From the NCBI GenBank assembly GCA_903828035.1, contig CAIKKV010000641.1, positions 1 to 5,516 of the forward strand: a stretch of DNA of 5,516 nt. Direction: 5' to 3'. This stretch comes from an uncultured bacterium (GTDB lineage Bacteria; Verrucomicrobiota; Kiritimatiellia; CAIKKV01). This document shows, in pieces, positions 1 through 5,477 of the stretch (its first letter is position 1; every line of letters starts with the position of its first letter). A model generated the notes under the pieces. That model worked only from the letters and a program-made list of their open reading frames with translations, did not search any database and was not told where the DNA came from. Made by a program: the position numbers and the translations under genes.

Positions 1-587
1 AGGAGGATGAAGCGGATGTAATCGGTGGCCCACCAGAACTCCACCCGGGGGCCCATCCACTCGCTGAACCACAGCATGATCCGGAGCGAGGGGGGCAGCA
101 TCAGGAAGGCGCCCATCGCGACGCCCGCCACAAACAGGAGGGCGGCGAAAACCAGCGTGGCGGAGACGAGTCGCCGCTCCCGTTTCGTCAATCCCGGGAA
201 GACGAATCCGGCGAGGGCCATCAGCATGAAGGGCAGGGAAAGGACCAGGGCGCTCCACAGGGCCGTCGACAGGGCGAGCTGCATGCCGCCCGTGACTTCG
301 GGGATCTGGCGGAGGAACTCGGAGGGCGCCTTGCCGATCTTCTCCAGCGGAAGCGTGAGCAGCTGGTAGATCCGGGGCGCCAGGGGAAAGGCCACGGCGA
401 GGGCGATCACAAACGCCAGGGCCGCATGGAACAAGGCGCGCCGCAGGTCTCCGAGGTGCTCGAAGAACGTCATGGCCGGCGAGCGATCGGATTCGTCATC
501 CGGCCCGGGGCGGCTCGGGGCGATCCCGGCCTTCGGGGGGGCCGGAGGGGTCGGCTCGGGGATGGGGTTGGGTGCGGGTGTCTGCAT
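1..587 (-). CDS. tatC: Sec-independent (twin-arginine) translocase subunit TatC, 3' end outside the window
   Basis: TatC is the inner-membrane core of the twin-arginine translocase and recognises RR signal peptides of folded export substrates. The window holds 195 codons of the N-terminal part; the C-terminal helices lie beyond the left edge. Residues 39-50 read MTFFEHLGDLRR, matching the family HLxELR cytoplasmic N-tip. TM1 spans about 52-70, and a conserved-type Pro follows in the first periplasmic loop (LPLEK, near 80). TM2 spans about 104-128. The cytoplasmic loop reads FPGLTKRERRLV (130-141), the family F.P.L...ERR signature, and TM3 spans about 140-163. I chose the ATG at 587 because GGAAG lies just upstream and it adds a 38-residue Pro/Asp-rich head ending DDESDRSPA. 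An in-frame ATG at 473 has no visible Shine-Dalgarno and would give a 22-nt gap after tatA instead of a 92-nt overlap. The family call is secure; the start is moderately sure. Confidence 0.95.
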   Translation of the reverse strand, partial: MQTPAPNPIPEPTPPAPPKAGIAPSRPGPDDESDRSPAMTFFEHLGDLRRALFHAALAFVIALAVAFPLAPRIYQLLTLPLEKIGKAPSEFLRQIPEVTGGMQLALSTALWSALVLSLPFMLMALAGFVFPGLTKRERRLVSATLVFAALLFVAGVAMGAFLMLPPSLRIMLWFSEWMGPRVEFWWATDYIRFIL

Positions 588-834
588 ATTCTTCCGGGAG
601 GGGGGCGGGGGCGTCGGCGTCCTCCGGGTCTGGCGGCGGCTCCTCGCCGGCCTGCATCAGCTGGTCCTTGAAGTCCTGGACGGCCTTTTGGAAGTAGGCG
701 CTGGTGCGGCCGATCAGGCGCGCGATCTCGGGCAGCCGCCGGGGGCCGAACAGGAGCAGCACGACGATGGCGATCATCAGGATTTCGCCGCCGCCGATCG
801 AGTCCAGGAATGCGATGGGAAGTGTCGGGGTCAT
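496..834 (-). CDS. tatA: Twin-arginine translocase subunit TatA/TatB family
   Basis: This 112-residue protein is the small pore-forming or adaptor subunit of the Tat translocase. A short N-terminus (MTPTLPIAFLDSIGGGE) leads into a single membrane helix at about 18-29 with the polar Glu17 near its start. The FGPRRLPE hinge at 29-36 is the TatA/B hallmark. An amphipathic helix follows at about 35-61 (RLIGRTSAYFQKAVQDFKDQL), then an acidic, very Pro-rich tail (64-112). The IGGGEIL start and the adjacent tatC favour TatA, but TatB cannot be excluded because only one such gene is visible. The ATG at 834 fits the family N-terminus exactly. A TTG at 876 would add 14 residues encoded by the upstream terminator stem-loop, which is unlikely. 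There is no Shine-Dalgarno: the ATG is preceded by the terminator T-tract and ACAC. The tail overlaps the probable start of tatC. Confidence 0.92.
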   Translation of the reverse strand: MTPTLPIAFLDSIGGGEILMIAIVVLLLFGPRRLPEIARLIGRTSAYFQKAVQDFKDQLMQAGEEPPPDPEDADAPAPLPEEYADTRTQPHPRADPSGPPEGRDRPEPPRAG

Positions 835-838
835 GTGT

Positions 839-872
839 AAAAAAAGAAAGGCGGATGGTGAATCCGCCTTTC
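839..872 (-). terminator. Intrinsic (rho-independent) terminator after pal
   Basis: Read on the minus strand, the arms GAAAGGCGGAT and ATCCGCCTTTC form a perfect 11-bp stem around the 5-nt loop TCACC, followed directly by seven T residues (845-839). There is no T-tract on the other side, so it works only for minus-strand transcription. It starts 23 nt after the pal stop codon and ends the tolB-pal unit. Its T-tract finishes only 4 nt before the tatA start codon, so tatA needs read-through or another source of transcript. Confidence 0.92.
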
Positions 873-895
873 GCAATCAGAGTTGGTCCGTCCGC

Positions 896-1432
896 TTATT
901 CGTAGATGGCGAAGTCCGCGCGGCGGTTCTTGCTCCAGTCGGATTCCGAGTGGCCCGGGGCGGCCGGCTTCTCTTCGCCGTAGCTGAGGGTCTGGATACG
1001 GCCTTCCGGAACGCCGACGTTCAGGAGGTAGGCCCGCACGGCCTGCGCCCGGCGCTCGCCGAGGGCCATGTTGTACTCGGCCGTGCCGCGCTCGTCGCAG
1101 TTGCCTTCGATGACGGCCTTGTAGGAGGGGTTGTCGTTGAGCAGCGCCGCCACCTTGTCGCACTTGGCCAACTGGGAATCGTCCAGCTTGGCGCTATCGA
1201 ACTTGAAGTCGACGGGCGACAGCTTGACGTCCACCGGGGTGCCGTATTCGCTGCTGGGGCGCAGGTCGGGCGTCGCGACTTCTTCGCCGATGCCGCTTTC
1301 GCTTCCGCCGCCGGGCGTCAGCGTTTCCGGGCCGAGGTTGGCGTTCTGGTTTTTCTTGCGGCAGCCGGTAGCGGCGACCATGGCGACCAGAAGGAACAGA
1401 CCCAGAAGTTTCAGACCTTGCTTCGCTATCAC
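896..1432 (-). CDS. pal: Peptidoglycan-associated lipoprotein Pal (OmpA-like C-terminal domain)
   Basis: Pal is the outer-membrane lipoprotein of the Tol-Pal system; it binds peptidoglycan and TolB and supports outer-membrane constriction during division. The 178-residue product has a lipoprotein signal (hydrophobic 8-21) with a lipobox-like ATGC and lipidated Cys24. A Gly/Ser/Pro-rich linker (25-65) precedes the OmpA-like domain (about 70-178). Family motifs are VDFKFDSAKL (74-83), the peptidoglycan-binding loop NCDERGT (111-117, with Asp113 and Arg115), NMALGERRAQAV (121-132, Arg128), SYGEEKP (150-156) and SKNRRADF (167-174). The usual loop is GHADERGT; here it has a Cys (112), and a second Cys (91) sits in the preceding helix. 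Translation starts at GTG, supported by a strong Shine-Dalgarno at 1440-1447. It lies 29 nt after tolB, is almost surely co-transcribed with it, and is followed by an intrinsic terminator. Confidence 0.95.
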   Translation of the reverse strand: MIAKQGLKLLGLFLLVAMVAATGCRKKNQNANLGPETLTPGGGSESGIGEEVATPDLRPSSEYGTPVDVKLSPVDFKFDSAKLDDSQLAKCDKVAALLNDNPSYKAVIEGNCDERGTAEYNMALGERRAQAVRAYLLNVGVPEGRIQTLSYGEEKPAAPGHSESDWSKNRRADFAIYE

Positions 1433-1439
1433 AGTATTT

Positions 1440-1447
1440 CTCCCTTT
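1440..1447 (-). promoter_or_regulatory. Ribosome binding site fixing the GTG start of pal
   Basis: The minus strand reads AAAGGGAG, 7 nt before the GTG at 1432. This good anti-16S match lies inside the 29-nt tolB-pal spacer and supports GTG as the start. It also shows that pal is translated independently rather than by coupling alone. Confidence 0.75.
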
Positions 1448-1461
1448 AATAAATCGATCGG

Positions 1462-2646
1462 TCAGGGCAGCAGCGGCGACCAGGACGCGCTCCGCCAGCT
1501 GCCCTCAACTTTGAGCAAAGGTATAGAAGGCTTGCCCAATGTGTCAAGGATATAGATCGTGTTTCCGCCGCCGGAGGTTCGGGTGCAGGCGATATGGCGG
1601 CCGTCCGGGGCCCAGCTCGGATCCTCGAAATTGTCCCCGTCGCCGGTCAGGTCGGTCACCTCGCCGCTTTCCGGGGCGTACAGGCAGATGCGGTAGCGCC
1701 CCGCGCGCCGGCTGCAGAAGGCGATGCGGCCGTCGGGGCCCCAGGACGGCGAGACGTTTTCCGTTCCGCTGACGGCCAGCTTGGAGCTGGCGCCGGTTTC
1801 CCGGTTGAGGATGTAGAGCTGGGGCGAGCCGCTGGAGTCGGCGACATAGACGAGGCGCTTGCCGTCGGGCGACCACGAGGCCCCCGTTTCGGCGGCGGCG
1901 GGCGTGCGGGTGAGGCGGAAGAGGCGGCCGCTGCGGACCGGCGGGCGCAGGATGTAGAGCTCGGGGTTGTTGTCGATCGAGAGCGTGAGGGCCATCTCGC
2001 GGCCGCTGGGGGAGAAGGCGCCGCTCGTGTTGAGGCCGTTGTAGCCGGCCAGCAGGTTCAGCTCCCAGGTGTCGAGGTCGAGGGTGTAGAGGTCGGGGAA
2101 GCGGCGCCGGTAGGAGGTGAAGACCACGGTCTTGCCGTCGGGCGCCCAGGCGGGGTAGAGGTTGATGCTGCGGTCCCTGGTGATCTGGCGGAGGTTTTCC
2201 CCGTCGGAGTCGCACAGGTAGAGCTCCCAGGAGCCGGTGCGTTTGCCCGCCAGGATGAGCTTGGAGCAGAAGAAGGGCTTGGCGTCGGCGATTTCCTTGA
2301 GCATGGCGTCGGCGACCTGGTGGGCCAGCCAGCGGGGGTCCCCGTCCTTGCCGGTGAAGGAGCGGCGGAAGTTGGCTGAGCGGACTTCGATCTGGGCGGA
2401 GGCGGGCGGGGAGAAGCTGCCGGTGATGGGGTAGGCGCCCCCTTCGGGGACGACGGTGAAGGAGCCGGAGCGGTTGAGGTCGTATTGGAGGGTACGCTTG
2501 AAAATGGCGCCCTGGGGGCCTTCGGCCTGGAGGCCGGAGAGATCGACTCCGTAGCCGGCCGTTTTGCTGATTTTGATCTGGCCCAGGGCTGGCGCAAGAA
2601 GTAGTCCGGCCACGAGCAGGGCGGCGGAAAGGGCTTTCATTTTCAT
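1462..2646 (-). CDS. tolB: Tol-Pal system periplasmic beta-propeller protein TolB
   Basis: TolB is the periplasmic partner of Pal and links it to the inner-membrane TolQRA motor. The 394-residue product has a signal peptide with likely cleavage near residue 22 (APALG/Q). The N-terminal alpha/beta domain (about 23-125) contains LQYDLNRSGSFTVV (53-66), corresponding to the family LxxDLxxSGxF segment, and DPRWLAHQVADAM (103-115). A six-bladed WD40-like (PD40) propeller follows, with repeat signatures PAWAPDGK (165), GAFSPSGR (209), ASWSPDGK (256), PSWGPDGR (300), PSWAPDGR (343) and the closing ASWSP (387), as in other TolBs that end in AWSP. It is about 36 residues shorter than the 430-residue E. 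coli protein, and the shortening is in the N-terminal domain. ATG at 2646 is the first of two nearby starts (the other is 2640); neither has a strong Shine-Dalgarno. It is the first gene of the tolB-pal unit, and the tolQRA genes are not adjacent. Confidence 0.95.
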   Translation of the reverse strand: MKMKALSAALLVAGLLLAPALGQIKISKTAGYGVDLSGLQAEGPQGAIFKRTLQYDLNRSGSFTVVPEGGAYPITGSFSPPASAQIEVRSANFRRSFTGKDGDPRWLAHQVADAMLKEIADAKPFFCSKLILAGKRTGSWELYLCDSDGENLRQITRDRSINLYPAWAPDGKTVVFTSYRRRFPDLYTLDLDTWELNLLAGYNGLNTSGAFSPSGREMALTLSIDNNPELYILRPPVRSGRLFRLTRTPAAAETGASWSPDGKRLVYVADSSGSPQLYILNRETGASSKLAVSGTENVSPSWGPDGRIAFCSRRAGRYRICLYAPESGEVTDLTGDGDNFEDPSWAPDGRHIACTRTSGGGNTIYILDTLGKPSIPLLKVEGSWRSASWSPLLP

Positions 2647-2654
2647 GGGGTTCT

Positions 2655-2683
2655 GTCTTAGCGAAGGTCCCCGCCTGTGTCAA
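2655..2683 (-). promoter_or_regulatory. Possible sigma70-type promoter of tolB-pal
   Basis: The minus strand has a perfect -35 TTGACA (2683-2678), then exactly 17 nt, then TAAGAC (2660-2655), which matches the -10 consensus TATAAT at only three of six positions. A start about 7 nt further on would fall 1-4 nt from the tolB ATG at 2646, giving an almost leaderless mRNA. The -35 box and spacing are convincing; the -10 box is weak, so this is a candidate only. Confidence 0.35.
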
Positions 2684-2715
2684 GGTCTATCCGGTTTTGG
2701 CGGGTTATCCCGTGC

Positions 2716-2778
2716 GGGTTGTTCCATTTCGGGCGAAAAAGGGCTGGCGCTTTCGGGCTGATCGAAAAGGAACAACCC
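2716..2778. repeat. Long imperfect inverted repeat in the tolB upstream region
   Basis: The left arm GGGTTGTTCCATTTCG (2716-2731) pairs with the right arm CGAAAAGGAACAACCC (2763-2778) at 15 of 16 positions, including a perfect outer 10 bp, around a 31-nt middle. Within it TTTCGGGC occurs twice (2727-2734 and 2751-2758), exactly 24 nt apart, and CGAAA/TTTCG could form a nested hairpin. No T-run follows on either strand, so it is not a standard terminator. It lies 33-95 nt upstream of the proposed tolB -35 box. It could be a regulator site, an RNA structure or a dispersed repeat element. Confidence 0.6.
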
Positions 2779-2822
2779 TGTAGCCATCGCGCGCCCCGAG
2801 CTTTCCGAATATCCCAGGGCGG

Positions 2823-2870
2823 CCCTTCGACTTCGCTCAGGGCAGGCCCTTCGACTTCGCTCAGGGCAGG
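2823..2870. repeat. Two exact tandem copies of a 24-bp unit
   Basis: Copies at 2823-2846 and 2847-2870 are identical, each starting CCCTTCGACTTCGCTCAGGG and ending CAGG. The preceding bases (about 2815-2822, CAGGGCGG) resemble the end of a third, degraded copy. Each unit has CCCT and AGGG near its ends and an internal CTTCGACTTCG. Motifs of this CCTTCGAC...GCTCAGG type are, from memory, dispersed in intergenic DNA of many environmental bacteria, with no established function. The unit does not interrupt a gene. Confidence 0.85.
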
Positions 2871-2913
2871 CGCGCGAGGCGGTTCCCGATAAAAGCCCGC
2901 TTTAAATTGGAGA

Positions 2914-2931
2914 CGGGACGCCCGCGTCCCG
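2914..2931 (-). terminator. GC-rich hairpin after the epimerase gene, probable terminator
   Basis: CGGGACG and CGTCCCG form a perfect 7-bp stem with a 4-nt loop, beginning 5 nt beyond the epimerase stop codon. On the minus strand it is followed by TCTCCAATTT, a poor T-tract, so it may be a weak terminator or a 3'-end-stabilising hairpin rather than a strong stop. Confidence 0.45.
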
Positions 2932-2936
2932 CCCGC

Positions 2937-3851
2937 CTAACGCGCCAGAAGGCCTTCCACGTGAAGGCGGAGGCCGTCGACCAGGGGGGTTGACGGGAGG
3001 CGCAGCCCCGCCTCCTTCATAGCGGCGCGATCGTAGATCCGGTGGCACAGGAACGGCGCCAGGTCGGGCTTTTCGGCCAGCAGCCGGTCGACGGGAAGCT
3101 CTTCCACCGTCAGCTCCACGCCCAGGAGGTTGGCGATGATCCGGTAATAGGCCCGCGACTCGACGATGTCCGGCCCGGCCGCGTTGAAAATCCGGTTGCG
3201 GGCCCTGTTGTTCCCGTAAGCGCTCATCACCGCCTGCGCCAGGTCGTCCGCCAGGATGGGCTGCTGCAGAAAGTGCCCCCCGCCGGCCAATTTCAGCGCC
3301 TCGCCGGCGCGCAGCCGGGCGATGAGGGTTTTGTCCCGCCCGTGGAGGGGCAGGCAGCCGAGCTCCGAGGTGGGCCCGTAGATGTGGCAGGGGCGCAGGA
3401 CGGTCCAGGCCAGGGGCGCGGTATCCGACTCCAGCAGCACCCGCTCCGCGGCCCGCTTATGGAAGCCGTACGGGGAGGCGCCCTGTTCCGATTCCACATA
3501 GCTGGCCGGCTCTTCCGGCTGGGGAAAACGGCGGAGGGCGGGGTCGTAGACAAAATCGGTTGAAATGAAGACCAGATGGCCGGCGCGGTGGCGGAAGAGC
3601 GCCAGGTCCTGATGCAGCTCGCGCGGGCGGAAGGCAATGCAGTCCACGACCAGGTCCCACGTGCGGCCCGCCGCGGCCACGGCCGCCTCGAGGGAGCCGG
3701 GCTCCGTCCGGTTCGCCGTGAGGCCGGTGACGCCGGCGGGAAGGGGGCGCTGGCCCCGGGTGACGGTCCAGACGGCGTGACCTCCACCGAGGGCGGCCCG
3801 GGCCACCGCACCGCTTACATGTCCACTGCCGCCGATAATTAAAACGTTCAT
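2937..3851 (-). CDS. NAD-dependent epimerase/dehydratase family protein (extended SDR)
   Basis: This is a 304-residue cytoplasmic oxidoreductase of the extended short-chain dehydrogenase type, which typically acts on nucleotide sugars. The N-terminal Rossmann motif MNVLIIGGSGHVSG (1-14) has a Ser at the third glycine position of GxxGxxG, followed by Gly14. Further features are a TRG turn after beta-2 (31-33), the strand LVVDCIAF (67-74), FISTDFVYD (95-103) with the catalytic-type Ser/Thr, and SPYGFHKRAAE (126-136) with catalytic Tyr128 and Lys132. The LRPCHIYGP segment (152-160) and QQPILADDLAQAV (196-208) are typical of substrate-side regions. ATG at 3851 is preferred because the Rossmann strand begins right there and a Shine-Dalgarno lies in front; ATG at 3869 would add six residues. 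It lies 33 nt after the esterase gene, so co-transcription is likely. The sugar substrate is unknown, and a reductase or other SDR activity is possible. Confidence 0.87.
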   Translation of the reverse strand: MNVLIIGGSGHVSGAVARAALGGGHAVWTVTRGQRPLPAGVTGLTANRTEPGSLEAAVAAAGRTWDLVVDCIAFRPRELHQDLALFRHRAGHLVFISTDFVYDPALRRFPQPEEPASYVESEQGASPYGFHKRAAERVLLESDTAPLAWTVLRPCHIYGPTSELGCLPLHGRDKTLIARLRAGEALKLAGGGHFLQQPILADDLAQAVMSAYGNNRARNRIFNAAGPDIVESRAYYRIIANLLGVELTVEELPVDRLLAEKPDLAPFLCHRIYDRAAMKEAGLRLPSTPLVDGLRLHVEGLLAR

Positions 3852-3855
3852 TGGG

Positions 3856-3864
3856 CCTTTCTCC
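3856..3864 (-). promoter_or_regulatory. Ribosome binding site selecting the epimerase start at 3851
   Basis: The minus strand reads GGAGAAAGG with its end 4 nt before ATG 3851 (9 nt from the GGAG core). This favours 3851 over the upstream in-frame ATG at 3869, which has only GC-rich sequence before it. Confidence 0.65.
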
Positions 3865-3884
3865 GGCATACAGGCCGGCCGGAT

Positions 3885-5477
3885 TTACCAGGTGTCGGTG
3901 CGGAAGGCCTGCGCGGGAAGTCCATCCCGGTTGAACAGGTTGGCCCAGGCATGCTGCTGGCTCCAGGCATAGCGGACGGCCACGGGCTGGGGAACCTTGT
4001 CGCTCGACACCACGATGGAGTTGCCCTCGATCACGGCGGCGGCCCACTGGAACACCCTGTTCGTGCCGGCCACGGCAAAGCCCTGCAACACGGCGGGGCC
4101 GGCGCCGTTGGCGGGGGCGTTGGCCGGGAAGGCCAGGCCCTGGCCGACGTGGTCGAAGGTCAGGCGCACCTTGCCGCCTTCCACGACGTTTGCCGCCAGC
4201 GTGGGGCCATAGATTTCCAGGGGGCGGTCATAGACCGCGCCCAGCGCCACGCGCGCGGCGCGGGCCCCGTAGCCGGACTTGCAGACCGGATGGGTGCCGG
4301 AGCCCAGGTCGCTGCTGGTCACCATGAAAGTCCCGGGGATGAGCCTGATCCGCAGGTGGGTTTCGCGGTAAGAGCCGCTGAACGCGGGCGTCCGCGGAAG
4401 GGCGGCGAGCGGTTCGGCTTTGGCTGTCACCGGATCCGCCGGATCCCAGGCGCACCCGCCGCCGCTGGGCTTCTGAACGTAGAGGAAGGGGAAGTCGCCC
4501 TGTCCCCACTCCTTGCGCCAGCCGCGGATCAGGGCGTTCATCAGCGTGTCCTGGTTGACCCCGCCGATGGCTGTGCCGGATTCGCCCTGGTCCCACAGCA
4601 CGCCCTTGATGGCGTAGGGAATGAGCGGCTTGATATGCGCGTCGTAGAGATAGCCGAGCCTTGCCGCCTGGATTTCGCCGGGCTTGAGCGGCATTTTCGG
4701 CTGGGCGGGCGCCGGGGCTCCGGCCTTGGTGGCCACGGCCACGCTCTGCGTCCAGGCCTGCATGAGGGTGGCGCACTGAGCCTCGTACTGGGAGGGGACG
4801 AACGCGGCGGCGGCTTTCTCCACCTCGGCTTTGCAGCCCGCGTCGGATTCGTAGGCTTCCTTGCTGAGCCAGTAGCCGGAGGGCGTGCCGCCAACGGCGC
4901 CCACGATCAGCCCGACGGGCACCTTGATTTCCTTTTGCAACGGCACGCCGAAGGAGAAGAGGAGCGCCGAGAAGCGCGGGTTGGCGTTCGAGGAGGCGAG
5001 GCTCCAGCTCTTGTTGGCGGTTGCCAGGCGCAGCAGGGGGTAGGATTCCTTCGCGTTGGCCACGAGAACCGGGTCGTTTGTGTATCCCATGCCCGTTTGG
5101 GCCATGTTGGACTGGCCCGCGCCGACCCAGACGTCGCCCACGAGGACGTCGTCCAGTTCCAGCTTCTGCTTTTCCCCCTTGGCGGGAAGGGCGCTGACGG
5201 TGAGGGTCCGCGATTCCGCCGAGGCGGCCAGGGGGTCCAGGGTCACCCGCCACCGGCCCTGGTCGTCGGCCCTGGCGGTCTTTTTCTGCCCCGCGAACTC
5301 GACGGTAACCTCCTGGCCGGTCGCGGCCAGGCCCCAAATAGGGACAGGCATGTCCCGCTGCAGGACCATGTGGGCGCTCAGGAAGGCGGGGAGCTTCAGG
5401 GCGGTCGGCGCCGGGGCGGCGAGAAGGGCGCTGGCGGCCAGGATTCCGGACGAGAGGGCGAGCAAGAGTCGGTTCAT
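3885..5477 (-). CDS. Secreted sialate O-acetylesterase-like SGNH hydrolase
   Basis: This is a 530-residue exported carbohydrate esterase of the sialate (9-O-acetyl) esterase/SASA type, likely removing acetyl groups from glycans. A Sec signal peptide covers about 1-21; there is no twin arginine, so Tat export is not indicated. The N-terminal beta domain (LKLPAFLSAHMVLQRDMPVPIWG, residues 27-49, then VTVEFAGQKK and GRWRVTLDPL) matches the family closely. The catalytic part has GDVWVGAGQSNM (114-125) with nucleophile Ser123, the GGTP block (196-199), VLWDQGES (293-300) and a C-terminal THP with probable catalytic His396. The Asp usually found 2-3 residues before that His is replaced (SGTHP). Residues about 400-530 look like a C-terminal beta domain. 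GGAG 5 nt before ATG 5477 supports the start. It is the first gene of a likely pair with the epimerase. The 39 nt upstream show no gene. True substrates could be other acetylated sugars. Confidence 0.88.
   Translation of the reverse strand: MNRLLLALSSGILAASALLAAPAPTALKLPAFLSAHMVLQRDMPVPIWGLAATGQEVTVEFAGQKKTARADDQGRWRVTLDPLAASAESRTLTVSALPAKGEKQKLELDDVLVGDVWVGAGQSNMAQTGMGYTNDPVLVANAKESYPLLRLATANKSWSLASSNANPRFSALLFSFGVPLQKEIKVPVGLIVGAVGGTPSGYWLSKEAYESDAGCKAEVEKAAAAFVPSQYEAQCATLMQAWTQSVAVATKAGAPAPAQPKMPLKPGEIQAARLGYLYDAHIKPLIPYAIKGVLWDQGESGTAIGGVNQDTLMNALIRGWRKEWGQGDFPFLYVQKPSGGGCAWDPADPVTAKAEPLAALPRTPAFSGSYRETHLRIRLIPGTFMVTSSDLGSGTHPVCKSGYGARAARVALGAVYDRPLEIYGPTLAANVVEGGKVRLTFDHVGQGLAFPANAPANGAGPAVLQGFAVAGTNRVFQWAAAVIEGNSIVVSSDKVPQPVAVRYAWSQQHAWANLFNRDGLPAQAFRTDTW

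Noticed and set aside
25..369. 114-codon open frame on the plus strand at the left edge
   Set aside because: It lies opposite tatC, whose minus-strand frame has clear TatC motifs; the plus product is Arg/Ser-rich and unrecognisable.
835..865. Promoter for tatA within the terminator (TTCACC, 17 nt, TACACA)
   Set aside because: Both boxes match consensus poorly, the spacer is the terminator arm and T-tract, and the implied start would fall inside the tatA coding region.
835..876. TTG at 876 as the tatA start
   Set aside because: It would add 14 residues encoded by the terminator stem-loop and T-tract; the ATG at 834 matches the normal TatA N-terminus.
1594..2379. 261-codon open frame on the plus strand opposite tolB
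   Set aside because: It is a shadow of the tolB propeller; the product is low-complexity Gly/Ala/Val/Glu-rich with no family motif.
2716..2778. The inverted repeat as an intrinsic terminator or insertion-sequence ends
   Set aside because: No T-run follows on either strand and only 31 nt lie between the arms, far too short to hold a transposase; no target-site duplication was noted.
2820..2872. The tandem 24-bp repeats as a CRISPR array
   Set aside because: The copies abut directly with no spacers and there are only two; no cas gene is present.
3042..3563. 173-codon open frame on the plus strand opposite the epimerase gene
   Set aside because: It is antisense to a gene with clear SDR motifs; no independent start signal or domain.
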